Assembly: GCA_010692425.1 (NCBI GenBank) | Contig: JAAHHJ010000001.1 | Span: 557,127 to 621,126 of the forward strand | Origin: Symploca sp. SIO3C6 | GTDB lineage: Bacteria > Cyanobacteriota > Cyanobacteriia > Cyanobacteriales > Coleofasciculaceae | Reading direction: 5' to 3' | Length of the DNA stretch: 64,000 bases | The notes under the pieces: generated by a model | The model's input: only the letters and a program-made list of their open reading frames with translations | Databases searched by the model: none | What the model was told of the DNA's origin: nothing | In this document: one piece after another, positions 30,901 through 38,515 of the stretch | How the letters are laid out: every line of letters begins with the position of its first letter | Position numbering within the stretch: the stretch's first letter is position 1 | Translations under genes and position numbers: made by a program

Positions 30901-33559
30901 TTGCAGCAGTCGGTAGGGGAAGAGGTAGTTTCTCTAAATCAAAGTCATTTGCCTCAATATCCAGGTCAAAATCACCAATTGCTTCTGTAAAATTCTGTTT
31001 TTCTAAAGCAGCTAAGTTGACATCAATAAAGCCACTAGCTAATAATCCCTGAGCTTGTGCCTTTTGAATTTCTATACCTTCACCATTCCAGACAAACGAG
31101 GTATCAAGCTGGCGATCAAGTAGAGAAATACCTTCACTGAAATTAAGTTTACCATTGGCACGCAATGATTTACCCAGAGCAACTGGTGTCAAATTACCGA
31201 GTTTACCAGCAACCTCAACAGAACCATTTACATTACCTTGTAACTGTTGAGAAAAACTTCCCAAATTAATACCAACTGGTTTAATAACTGCCTGTAAATT
31301 ACCATCATTCAAGTTCACACTATTGGCTTCGACAATACCAACGGGCATCTTCAAACTGCCGCTACCATTAGCATTAATCATCTCTAGGGGCGCACGCTCT
31401 TGCCATCCCACTAGACTTCCTGAAAGATTAAAGATACCCTCTAAAGCACCAGAAAACTCCGGAGGCAGTTGGGGTAATAACTTCCCCAGTTTGACATCTT
31501 CTGCCTTTACATTTGCCCGCCAATTACCGTCTGCTACTACCAGATTTGAGGCTTGGACAGTACCATCAGCCAACTTGAGAGTACCACTGCCATTTCCAGT
31601 AATACCCTGAAGTGATAATTGCTCGAGATTTAACGCTAATTGAAATTGACCATTGAGAGGTACTTGTAACTGAGGCGGCACTTCAATTAAACGTCCTAGC
31701 TGCAATCCATCTGCCTGCACTAGTGCAGAAGCAAGACTATTATTAAAATCTACATTAGTGACAGTAACAAGACCACCAGCAAGATTCATATTACCAGCAC
31801 CTTTGGCACTAATCGATTCTGGTGCGAAGGAATCGAGACTCCCCGAGACATTAAATAAACCATTGAAACGTCCCTGCAATTGTTGAGGTAGGGGGGTTTT
31901 ACTAAAATCTTTAATTACTTCTGCCACAGAAATATTAGTAGCTCTTACTAATCCTTGCCAACGACCATTTTCTACTACGATATTCTCAGCCCTAACTAAA
32001 CCATCTGCCAACTTGAGACTAGCAGCAGCATTGGCACGGAGATTATTGAGGTTTTCAAGAGAAGTCGAAATACTTGTGCTTCCGGAAACTAAACCCACAG
32101 TAACTGGCAGTTTCAGATTATAGCTGCTAGCGATCGCCTCTGCTGGTACATCAGTTGCCTGGAAGTCAAATAACGCCTTCCCATTGGAACCTAGTTTCAC
32201 TTCACCCTCGCCTGTCACTATCCCGCCAGCTTTAGGTTTTGCCCGCAAATTATTAACAGCTAGGGTTAAGGTAGAGGAGGGAAGACTAAAGTCAGCGTTA
32301 ATCTGATTAAAGCTAACTTTATCAATTTGGGCTGGTTTGGTGGTAGCTACTTGACCATTAACTATGGGATTATTGAGAGCTCCAGTTACCTTTAAAGCCG
32401 CCTGCACCTCTGCTGAAGCTTCTACAGGTAAGTTTTTAAAATCAAAAGTCTGCAAAACCTGCTTGAGTGTCACAGTTTTAGTCTGCGCCGACAGATTGAA
32501 ACCAGACTGCAAATCAACTATTCCTTGAGCTTGAGCCCTAACTTGACCAAAAAGGGTGGTAATATTTTCTAACTGAATTTGTGTCCCTTGCAAGCGTAAC
32601 CTTCCCCTGGTTTTGGCAAAAGGCTTGGGCAACTGTGGCACTCGCGCCGCTACATCTTTAAGTGTTAAATCTCCTACAAACTGCGGCAATTGCTCTGGTT
32701 TAATCGCCACTTCCAGATTACCGCCGACTTGACCGCTTTGGAGTTTTATGGGAGCTTGGACTAATTGACCATTTGGGAGTTTTATAGGAGCCTGGGCTAA
32801 TTGAGCAACCTCGGCTATATTCAGCTCACTTACTGAAATTGCTAAATTTGTCTGTGCAGGCTGAAGGCTACTTTCGCCTTTTAACTCGAGATTACCCCCA
32901 CCAATTAAGTTTGCCAAGAAATCGTAACGAAACAGCTGGTTATTGTATAAGAGACTAACTTTACCAGAAGAAACATCAGCCTCTACTGGTGCCAGAAGAT
33001 TTCCTTGTATTCCCCTTGCCACCAGTGAAACTTTAGCATCACGAACCCTTACTACTTGTAAATCTACCTTAAGCCAGCCCTGCGGTTGAGGCTCAATTCT
33101 CGTTGAAATCCACCCGCCTTCCTCATCCTGTTCAATATAGGCATTAGGTTTAACTAAAGTGACATCTAATTCTAGGGTACGGTTAAATAAAAGTTTAATC
33201 GGGTTATAGGTTACATCCAACGCTTCTATAGAAGCCCTATCAGGATCAGTAGGTGTTGGTGGCAGTGCCGAAGAACCAAACCGTATACTATTGAGGGAAA
33301 AGCCTTCTACTTGTCCCAGTTGTAAATCTCGATTTAAAATATTTTCTACATTTTGCTCTACCATGGGAGCAAGTTTTCTGTTGATAAAGAGCCACGCCCC
33401 AGTCAAACCTGCCCCCGCACCCGAGAGCAAAAATACTCCTAGCCCTAGCCATAAGCGCTTTTGCCATTTACGCCGTGGAGTGTTAAGGGAACCAGATTTT
33501 GACTGATTACTTGCCTTTGGCTCTGGTTGTTGATCACAATTGCGGGCATTTCTGATCAT
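27953..33559 (-). CDS. tamB: TamB-family translocation and assembly module protein
   Basis: The 1868-residue protein has a single N-terminal membrane anchor (about residues 36-58) and then a long chain of beta-type repeats, many with the pattern 'G-G-L-L-DG-V-A-NL-V--G-W-A', as expected of the beta-taco groove of AsmA/TamB lipid-transfer proteins. The C-terminal 400 residues are the DUF490 domain (RGRIDLKRGRVNLF, DVRLLASVTETTRRN, ending LVLEYETRF-like IVLEYETRF). It bridges inner and outer membranes and aids lipid traffic or outer-membrane protein assembly. Length exceeds the E. coli protein (1259) but is normal for cyanobacteria. Confidence 0.92.
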   Translation of the reverse strand: MIRNARNCDQQPEPKASNQSKSGSLNTPRRKWQKRLWLGLGVFLLSGAGAGLTGAWLFINRKLAPMVEQNVENILNRDLQLGQVEGFSLNSIRFGSSALPPTPTDPDRASIEALDVTYNPIKLLFNRTLELDVTLVKPNAYIEQDEEGGWISTRIEPQPQGWLKVDLQVVRVRDAKVSLVARGIQGNLLAPVEADVSSGKVSLLYNNQLFRYDFLANLIGGGNLELKGESSLQPAQTNLAISVSELNIAEVAQLAQAPIKLPNGQLVQAPIKLQSGQVGGNLEVAIKPEQLPQFVGDLTLKDVAARVPQLPKPFAKTRGRLRLQGTQIQLENITTLFGQVRAQAQGIVDLQSGFNLSAQTKTVTLKQVLQTFDFKNLPVEASAEVQAALKVTGALNNPIVNGQVATTKPAQIDKVSFNQINADFSLPSSTLTLAVNNLRAKPKAGGIVTGEGEVKLGSNGKALFDFQATDVPAEAIASSYNLKLPVTVGLVSGSTSISTSLENLNNLRANAAASLKLADGLVRAENIVVENGRWQGLVRATNISVAEVIKDFSKTPLPQQLQGRFNGLFNVSGSLDSFAPESISAKGAGNMNLAGGLVTVTNVDFNNSLASALVQADGLQLGRLIEVPPQLQVPLNGQFQLALNLEQLSLQGITGNGSGTLKLADGTVQASNLVVADGNWRANVKAEDVKLGKLLPQLPPEFSGALEGIFNLSGSLVGWQERAPLEMINANGSGSLKMPVGIVEANSVNLNDGNLQAVIKPVGINLGSFSQQLQGNVNGSVEVAGKLGNLTPVALGKSLRANGKLNFSEGISLLDRQLDTSFVWNGEGIEIQKAQAQGLLASGFIDVNLAALEKQNFTEAIGDFDLDIEANDFDLEKLPLPLPTAASNVDIAGKANFNGSLVGTIKAPQVNGTLALQNFSVAKIEFDSLLTGEVSAVAGEGASLKLSGNNDQIQLALTPDYQPDSFLIALQESVVSKESGQTEQLPIKAEGSRQGEKLIVNADNFPIAMLKDFAPLPAELASQRLEGSLSGELEVELDTFDISGKVAIANPIFGSLRGEGKEDQFTGSIQYSDGTFILEDGNFQKGEYQYQLSANLTPTPTGPEFKATLKVPKDENNSQGKGELQDILTALQIFDLNDITRDSLFPKFDKNLDLNVEPVGMPQAPLQNQLQRFSEIEVLLAQQQQQREAASPLPDLAQAKGKFSGEVTVESKPDTAISAEFNLEGEDWQWGSYSATNVTAQGELQESILTLDILRFQSEESKATFVGTIGGEEQSGQLKIDKIPVIYVQQFVKEFVDLPPAIVFGGWVNASATISGSINNPQARGEINISDATLNQTPIKIAQGSFNYTDARLDFSAASFLDEDSDPLKVSGSLPYKIPVATVKPENDQLNLKINVENEGLALLNVLSRNQISWKGGTGKVDLDIQGSFDQNVNLPTNIIAQGSAEIENATIEASVLQGEPLENINGKVLFNLDSIDVKKLEGKFSDGIVNAEGTIPIFKPARQENPLSVNIGQLALNLKGLYKGSVKGEVEVGGTAVAPIISGNVDLFDGRVSLAGAAAGISQSQPSRGESENEDEAESIKPVEFSNLNLNLLEDIEIRYAPLFNFLASGRLTLDGSMDPNQIKPRGRIDLKRGRVNLFTTQLRLDRRYENTAQFFPNQGLDPQLDVRLLASVTETTRRNQTPSDFSAEISDLEPTSFDSVQTVRVQANVQGKASALVESLAGNSTDALKLTSTPARNETEIAALLGGGFVETLGRGETTLGLANLAGSALLSNAGYFIGEALGLSEFRLYPTTISDDDERNSTLGLSAEAGLDVGRSFSVSVSKELTSPRPFRYNLRYRVDEDLLLRGSTNLDDDSRIVLEYETRF

Positions 33560-34000
33560 TATTTAGTCAATCCTGAGGCTACGGGCAGATTTGGTCACAG
33601 TTGCAGCGATGCTAGTTGTTGCGATTGAGATCGACTTGATAAGAGTTTATTTCCTAAACAAATGTTATATCTTTTATTCGCATTGTGGCATTGTCCTCAG
33701 GACAGAAATTGCTTTCTCTGAAGATTTACAGGAGATACAGCAGTTACAGCTTACCTTCTGTATCTCCTGCATAGGGCTTGCTGAATTAATGTAAATGGTA
33801 TGCAAGACAAGGATTTTGAACTTTTTTGAGGCTTATAAGTGCAAGACTATAGCATTTAGAGGCTTAAAATCCTTGCACTTTTAAATTGTCTAGATTATTC
33901 TAAGTTTTTCTCCTGACTCGGAGTCTCAGAGTCTCCTCACCAAAAAACTTTTTCAACAAACCCTACATATGGTGTGTTTTTCCTTTAAAGGCACAACAGC
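33560..34000. other. Intergenic region with two structured segments
   Basis: A perfect 12-bp stem (CAGGAGATACAG/CTGTATCTCCTG, 33729-33769, 17-nt loop) is followed by a second segment (33800-33880) with the pairs CAAGGATTTT/AAAATCCTTG and AGTGCAAG/CTTGCACT, and the direct repeat GAGGCTTA. No gene is evident. Confidence 0.5.
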
Positions 34001-34387
34001 TCAATCGTCGTAGCTGAAATTCAAGACTACAAACTCGTCGGAGGAACCTGGTGCATTGCAAAATACTTCCTTTCTACTTGAACGCTCGTCTCTCATACAA
34101 GTAAACTGTCCCTTAAAGGCTTCCAAATTATTCTTGAATTTACCAGGATCGATTTTAAGTTGATCTCGAAACTGATTCCAGGCGACATCAACAATTTTGT
34201 CACCGCATACCATCTCTACTTCTCCGCCTTCAACATCAATGTCGCCGAATTCTACTTCAAACTCTGCATCTTCAATTTCAACAACTTTACAGGTTTCCAT
34301 TTTGGCGCGACTACCGCAAGCGCTAGTTAGCACCATATTTGCGATCAAAACACCACTAATAGCAATAATATAAGTTGACTTTCTCAC
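34001..34387 (-). CDS. Small putative lipoprotein
   Basis: The 128-residue protein begins MRKSTYIIAISGVLIANMVL and reaches a lipobox-like LTSAC at about residue 24, so it is probably a lipoprotein. The mature part is acidic with paired cysteines (ETCKVVEIEDAEF, VEMVCGDK, GQFTCMRDE, EVFCNAPG) that suggest disulfides outside the cytoplasm. No known domain. It lies 97 bp downstream of an amino-acid binding protein gene on the same strand. Confidence 0.68.
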   Translation of the reverse strand: MRKSTYIIAISGVLIANMVLTSACGSRAKMETCKVVEIEDAEFEVEFGDIDVEGGEVEMVCGDKIVDVAWNQFRDQLKIDPGKFKNNLEAFKGQFTCMRDERSSRKEVFCNAPGSSDEFVVLNFSYDD

Positions 34388-34483
34388 AATAGACCTCTTG
34401 CCAAAATACCTAGTGATTAGCAGATTTAGCGTAGGAGTAAATTACCAAATTCTGAGCTTCCTTATAGTGAAGTAATTGTCAAT

Positions 34484-35548
34484 CTAACGAAATGGTGGTG
34501 CATACATTAAACCACCTTTTTCCCAAATCTCGTTTTGACCACGCTCCAAATTGAAGGGAGTTTTGGCACCGAGATTACGATCATAAATTTCACCGTAGTT
34601 ACCCACTTTCTTAATTGCTTGTGCCATAAAGTCTTTACTGAGACCTAACTGTTCACCCAAATCTTCCTCTGTACCCAGAAAGCGTTTAACTACTGGATCC
34701 TTGCTACTGAGAAACTGATCGATATTTTGAGAATTGATACCGAGTTCTTCAGCTTCAATCAAACCATATATAACCCACTTAACGGTATCAAACCACTTTG
34801 AATCCCCCTGTTTAACTGCTGGTGCTAGAGGCTCTTTAGACATCACCGCCTCAAGGATGATATGTTGATCTGGTTGAGGTAGTACACTGCGGCGAGAAAC
34901 TAGCTGAGAACGATCAGTCGTGACTCCTTCGCAGCGCTCTTGCTCATAGGCAGCAAAAGTAGCATTGACTTCTTCAAAGACAAGCGGTGTATATTCAATA
35001 CCCAGCTTACTCATTTGGTCTGCTAGATTTTGTTCAGTTGTAGTTCCTGTCTGCACACAGATTGATTTATTTTGCAAATCTTGCAAATCGGTGATGCCAG
35101 AGGCTGTTTTCACCATCATTGCCTGACCGTCGTAAAATACAGTAGGTGCGAATTCTAGACCTGCTGAAGTATCGCGCTTGATTGTCCAAGTGGTATTGCG
35201 ACTGAGGATATCTACCTCCCCTGAGAGCAATGCTGCAAATCTTTCCTTGGCATTAAGGTTGCGAAATTCTACTGCCTCTGGGTTATTAAATATAGCAGCA
35301 GCGATCGCACGGCAGATATCTACGTCTAGTCCAGAATATTTGCCCTGTTGATTGACATAGCTAAACCCTGGTAATTCTCCACTAACACCGCAAAGGAGTG
35401 TGCCGCGCTCTTTAACTTTATTTAAAAGACTCGAACTTTGGGCAGTGCTACCTGCCGGAGTAGAGTTGCCATTGGAAAGGCTTCTACAAGCTGCTAGAGG
35501 AGTAGTCAGCAGCATCAATACTAGCAGCAGTGAACTGGATTTACGCAT
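34484..35548 (-). CDS. Amino acid ABC transporter substrate-binding lipoprotein
   Basis: The 354-residue protein starts with a signal peptide ending in a perfect lipobox LAAC (about residues 18-21). The mature part has the family-3 solute-binding pattern: GVSGELPGFSYVNQQGKYSG, DVDICRAIAAAIF, VDILSRNTTWTIKRD and GTTTEQNLAD. It resembles the general L-amino-acid binding proteins BztA/AapJ and cyanobacterial NatF. No permease or ATPase genes are next to it, so it is an orphan that must use a transporter encoded elsewhere. Confidence 0.9.
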   Translation of the reverse strand: MRKSSSLLLVLMLLTTPLAACRSLSNGNSTPAGSTAQSSSLLNKVKERGTLLCGVSGELPGFSYVNQQGKYSGLDVDICRAIAAAIFNNPEAVEFRNLNAKERFAALLSGEVDILSRNTTWTIKRDTSAGLEFAPTVFYDGQAMMVKTASGITDLQDLQNKSICVQTGTTTEQNLADQMSKLGIEYTPLVFEEVNATFAAYEQERCEGVTTDRSQLVSRRSVLPQPDQHIILEAVMSKEPLAPAVKQGDSKWFDTVKWVIYGLIEAEELGINSQNIDQFLSSKDPVVKRFLGTEEDLGEQLGLSKDFMAQAIKKVGNYGEIYDRNLGAKTPFNLERGQNEIWEKGGLMYAPPFR

Positions 35549-36225
35549 GACTTTCTTCGTATTTTCTTATTTACCAAAAACTATCGCTGTTAAGCCTCTC
35601 AATCGAGTGCTTCTGATCGAACTTGATACCTGACCCAGATAATGGTATAATTCGAAGTAGACTTAATAAAATTTTGATTACCACATAAGATAAAAAAAAT
35701 AGAAAAATAATTTAACTGAAACCTTTGTCTATTAAGAGTTTCAGAAGCTGGTGTTAAGCAACTAGCCCTTAACTGTGTGTTTGTAAATTGAACATACAGT
35801 GTCTATTCTAGTGTTTTCTTAAGGTACTTTCCGAGTAAGACTTCTAGAAGCATCTCTGGTAGATAGGAAGTCGGTTGGGTTTGCCTGATAGGAATATCTT
35901 AGCCGAGTAACCCAAAACTCAGCTGCTCAATAGTATCTCTAGTCAAGAATAGGCTTTTCATGACAATTGGCCATGAAATTAAATTTTTACAATTATTTAA
36001 CCATTGGGATAATTCCGAAAATGGCAGCAAACAATACTAGTGGCTTTCTTAAACACCACTACAGCAGAGGTATTAGGTTGAGCAGATTTTAGAAGATATT
36101 CATTTTTAGTTTTGACTAACGACTGCAAAACCTGAGAATATCCGCTGATTTAGATGGGGCATTGCTCAAGCAAGCTGCCAAGACTCAGTTTTCTCAAAGA
36201 GTCTGTTAATACACTCTTGCCTTGG
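35549..36225. other. Long intergenic region
   Basis: This 677-bp region is upstream of the binding-protein gene and downstream of a small gene. I find no reading frame, tRNA or repeat family. It probably includes the nitrogen- or stress-related promoter of the binding protein, but no clear NtcA-type GTA-N8-TAC box was identified. Confidence 0.4.
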
Positions 36226-36438
36226 CTAATAGCGCTGTTGAGCTAAATCTCGGATTAAGGATAATCGATTATGAAGATAGTCGCTTAAGATATGGGTTTG
36301 CTCATGGTTGAGAGTTTGATCTTGCTGGAGTTGGTTTAGTAGACACTGCACCAAGCTAGTATCATCTAGCTTGAGCAGAACATTTGCTTGAGTCTTTTCG
36401 ATTAAAGACCATAATTGACGCAGCATTGCGGGAGTCAT
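36226..36438 (-). CDS. Small protein of unknown function
   Basis: The 70-residue protein is predicted helical and soluble (MTPAMLRQLWSLIEKTQANV start, DYLHNRLSLIRDLAQQRY end). A strong ribosome-binding site, AAGGAGA, lies 6-7 bp upstream of the ATG, which supports translation. No domain is recognised. Isolated gene. Confidence 0.62.
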   Translation of the reverse strand: MTPAMLRQLWSLIEKTQANVLLKLDDTSLVQCLLNQLQQDQTLNHEQTHILSDYLHNRLSLIRDLAQQRY

Positions 36439-36842
36439 AACACATCTCCTTACTGGATAAACACTCTTACACAGCAGTGAAACTGGTCAACTGCTCTGTA
36501 AAAACTTCATGGTCATCAGTTTAACTACAGATCTTAAGAATTGCTTAAGAATTGATCCATCCTTCTTACGATAACTGATTTAAGGATCCCATGGGGAGAA
36601 TCTGACGAGATTGAAACAAGAGTTACCAGAAACTGAAACAAGAATAATCAAACCTTTAACAAAAGGATCAATGACTTGACTTAGGGCTTAAGTTGAGTTA
36701 AGAAAAACTAGTGCAGTGCTAAGAATTGTGTATGCCGCATTTATCTATATATTTAGCTTATCTGGCTGCGATGCTCTTTGGTGTTCTTAAGGTTTTTCCC
36801 TAAAAACTTAAGGATAGTCCCCTGCTTTTCCTGTTAAGCAGA
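36439..36842. other. Intergenic region before tRNA-Ala
   Basis: This gap contains the tandem direct repeat TTAAGAATTG at about 36533-36553 and related TTAAG-rich motifs to 36720. No gene is seen. Confidence 0.4.
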
Positions 36843-36915
36843 TGGAGAATAGCGGATTTGAACCGCTGACCTCTGCGGTGCGATCGCAGCGCTCTACCAA
36901 CTGAGCTAATTCCCC
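36843..36915 (-). tRNA. tRNA-Ala (CGC)
   Basis: On the minus strand, 73 nt fold into a full cloverleaf: acceptor GGGGAAT/ATTCTCC, D-arm GCTC...GAGC, anticodon stem CTGCG/CGCAG around loop ATCGCAC, and T-arm AGCGG-TTCAAAT-CCGCT, with discriminator A. The G3-U70 wobble pair, the alanine identity element, is present. The anticodon is CGC, reading GCG. CCA is not encoded. The HIP1 octamer GCGATCGC spans the anticodon stem and loop. Confidence 0.95.
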
Positions 36916-37038
36916 TGAAATTAACAATTATTCTAGCACTCGCACTCATCGATATCTATACACCGACTTTTTGATAGCTGCCTGAGAGTTTGTTGATATG
37001 CCATAACTGAAGCAGGCAGTTTTGACTCCACGTAGCGA

Positions 37039-38424
37039 ATGGTGATGATGCTAGACTTAGAACGATTTTTTGAAGCTTGTAACCCTGGCACAACAATAGA
37101 TATGGGAAAGGCTGAGCATCAGAGGTACTATATTGATTTTGCCACTGTGCGAGGTAGCAAGGCGATTAAGACACTAAAGCGAACTATCAGCCGTTTATTG
37201 CCTAATAAATCCACCTGTCAGTTATTTACCGGACATATTGGCTGCGGTAAGTCTACGGAGTTATTGTGCCTCAAAGCTGAGTTGGAAGCAGAGGGATTTC
37301 ATGTCGTCTACTTCCAGGCTACAGAAGACTTGGATGTGGCAGATGTTGATCTTACCGATATTTTACTAGCGATCGCTCATCAGGTTAGTGAAAGTTTAGA
37401 GAAGAGTAAAGTCGAGCTGCAACCCAAGGGTTTCCAGGCTTTCTTGAAAAAAACTGGAGAGTTTTTACAGACTCCCATAGAACTAAGTGCAGAAACTGAG
37501 TTGGCAGGAATTGGTATTAAGGGGAGTACGGAAAAAGGAGTAGAATTTTCTCTGCCTGTGGGCATTGGTAAAATTACGGCGAAAGCGAAAAATAGCCCGC
37601 AGACACGCTCTAAGCTCAGGCAGTACCTTGAACCACAAACTACTCAGATTCTGAAGTGTATTAATGAAGAAATTCTCAAGGTTGCCACAGAGCAGTTAAA
37701 ACAGCGTGGTCAAAAAGGACTTGTGGTGATTGTTGATAACCTGGATCGAATTGAAAACAAAAAAGGTTCATCATCGAGTAAGTTACTACCAGAATACCTT
37801 TTTGTTGACCGGGGAGAACAACTCAGTCAGTTAAATTGCCATGTAGTTTACACTGTACCACTGTCGTTGTTTTTCTCCAATGAGCGGGAAGCACTGAAAA
37901 ATCGCCTAGGGCATGGTGAAAGCCCAATGGTGTTGCCGATGGTGCCAGTACAATTACGAGATGGTAGTGAATGTGCTGAAGGAATAACTCTGCTAAGGCA
38001 GATGGCGTTAGCTAGAGCTTTTCCAGACGCTGAGCCTGAGGAGCGCCTCAGTTATGTGAGAGAGGTTTTTGACAGCCTGGAAACCTTAGACAGACTTTGT
38101 CGTATCAGTGGTGGTCATGTGCGAAACTTTTTGGGGATGCTCTATGGGTGTCTTCGGGAAGAGGATCCGCCTATTTCTCGTTCTGTTTTGGAAAGAGCAA
38201 TTCGGAAAGAGAGAGATGGCTTGCTATTGGCAATTGATGAGCAGGAGTGGGAGTTGCTGTTTCAGGTGGTGAAAGAGCAAAAAGTTAAAGGGGATATAGA
38301 ATACCAAACTTTATTACGAAGTCTGTTTGTATTTGAATACCTTGATGAGCAAGGGAGCTGGTTTTGTTTAAACCCGCTTTTGTTTGAAACGGAAAGGTAT
38401 AAGTCGTGGGCAAGTAATAAGTAA
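37039..38424 (+). CDS. AAA/P-loop ATPase paired with a STAND protein
   Basis: The 461-residue ATPase has Walker A GHIGCGKST (about residues 65-73) and Walker B LVVIVDNLDR (about 229-238). The C-terminal half contains a helical region (LCRISGGHVRNFLGMLYG) typical of KAP/AAA lid helices. A start at the second or third Met is possible. It is followed after 91 bp by the giant STAND protein on the same strand; the gap is mostly a heptamer tract. The stop codon TAA and the last residues SNK lie inside that tract (AGTAATA units). The substrate is unknown; a regulatory or defence role with the downstream gene is inferred. Confidence 0.75.
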   Translation: MVMMLDLERFFEACNPGTTIDMGKAEHQRYYIDFATVRGSKAIKTLKRTISRLLPNKSTCQLFTGHIGCGKSTELLCLKAELEAEGFHVVYFQATEDLDVADVDLTDILLAIAHQVSESLEKSKVELQPKGFQAFLKKTGEFLQTPIELSAETELAGIGIKGSTEKGVEFSLPVGIGKITAKAKNSPQTRSKLRQYLEPQTTQILKCINEEILKVATEQLKQRGQKGLVVIVDNLDRIENKKGSSSSKLLPEYLFVDRGEQLSQLNCHVVYTVPLSLFFSNEREALKNRLGHGESPMVLPMVPVQLRDGSECAEGITLLRQMALARAFPDAEPEERLSYVREVFDSLETLDRLCRISGGHVRNFLGMLYGCLREEDPPISRSVLERAIRKERDGLLLAIDEQEWELLFQVVKEQKVKGDIEYQTLLRSLFVFEYLDEQGSWFCLNPLLFETERYKSWASNK

Positions 38425-38474
38425 TAAGTAATAAGTAATGAGTAATAAGTGATAAGTGATAAGTAATAAGTGAT
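38411..38474. repeat. (AAGTAAT)n heptamer repeat
   Basis: About nine heptamers, some with G changes (AAGTGAT), fill most of the gap between the ATPase and the STAND gene and include the ATPase stop codon. Confidence 0.9.
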
Positions 38475-38515
38475 TATCCTCAATACCACACACTCTATTA
38501 TCAAGAAGTGCAAAT

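Noticed and set aside
35549-36225. NtcA site or riboswitch upstream of the amino-acid binding protein
   Set aside because: No convincing GTA-N8-TAC box with a spaced -10 element, and no known riboswitch core, could be identified by eye.
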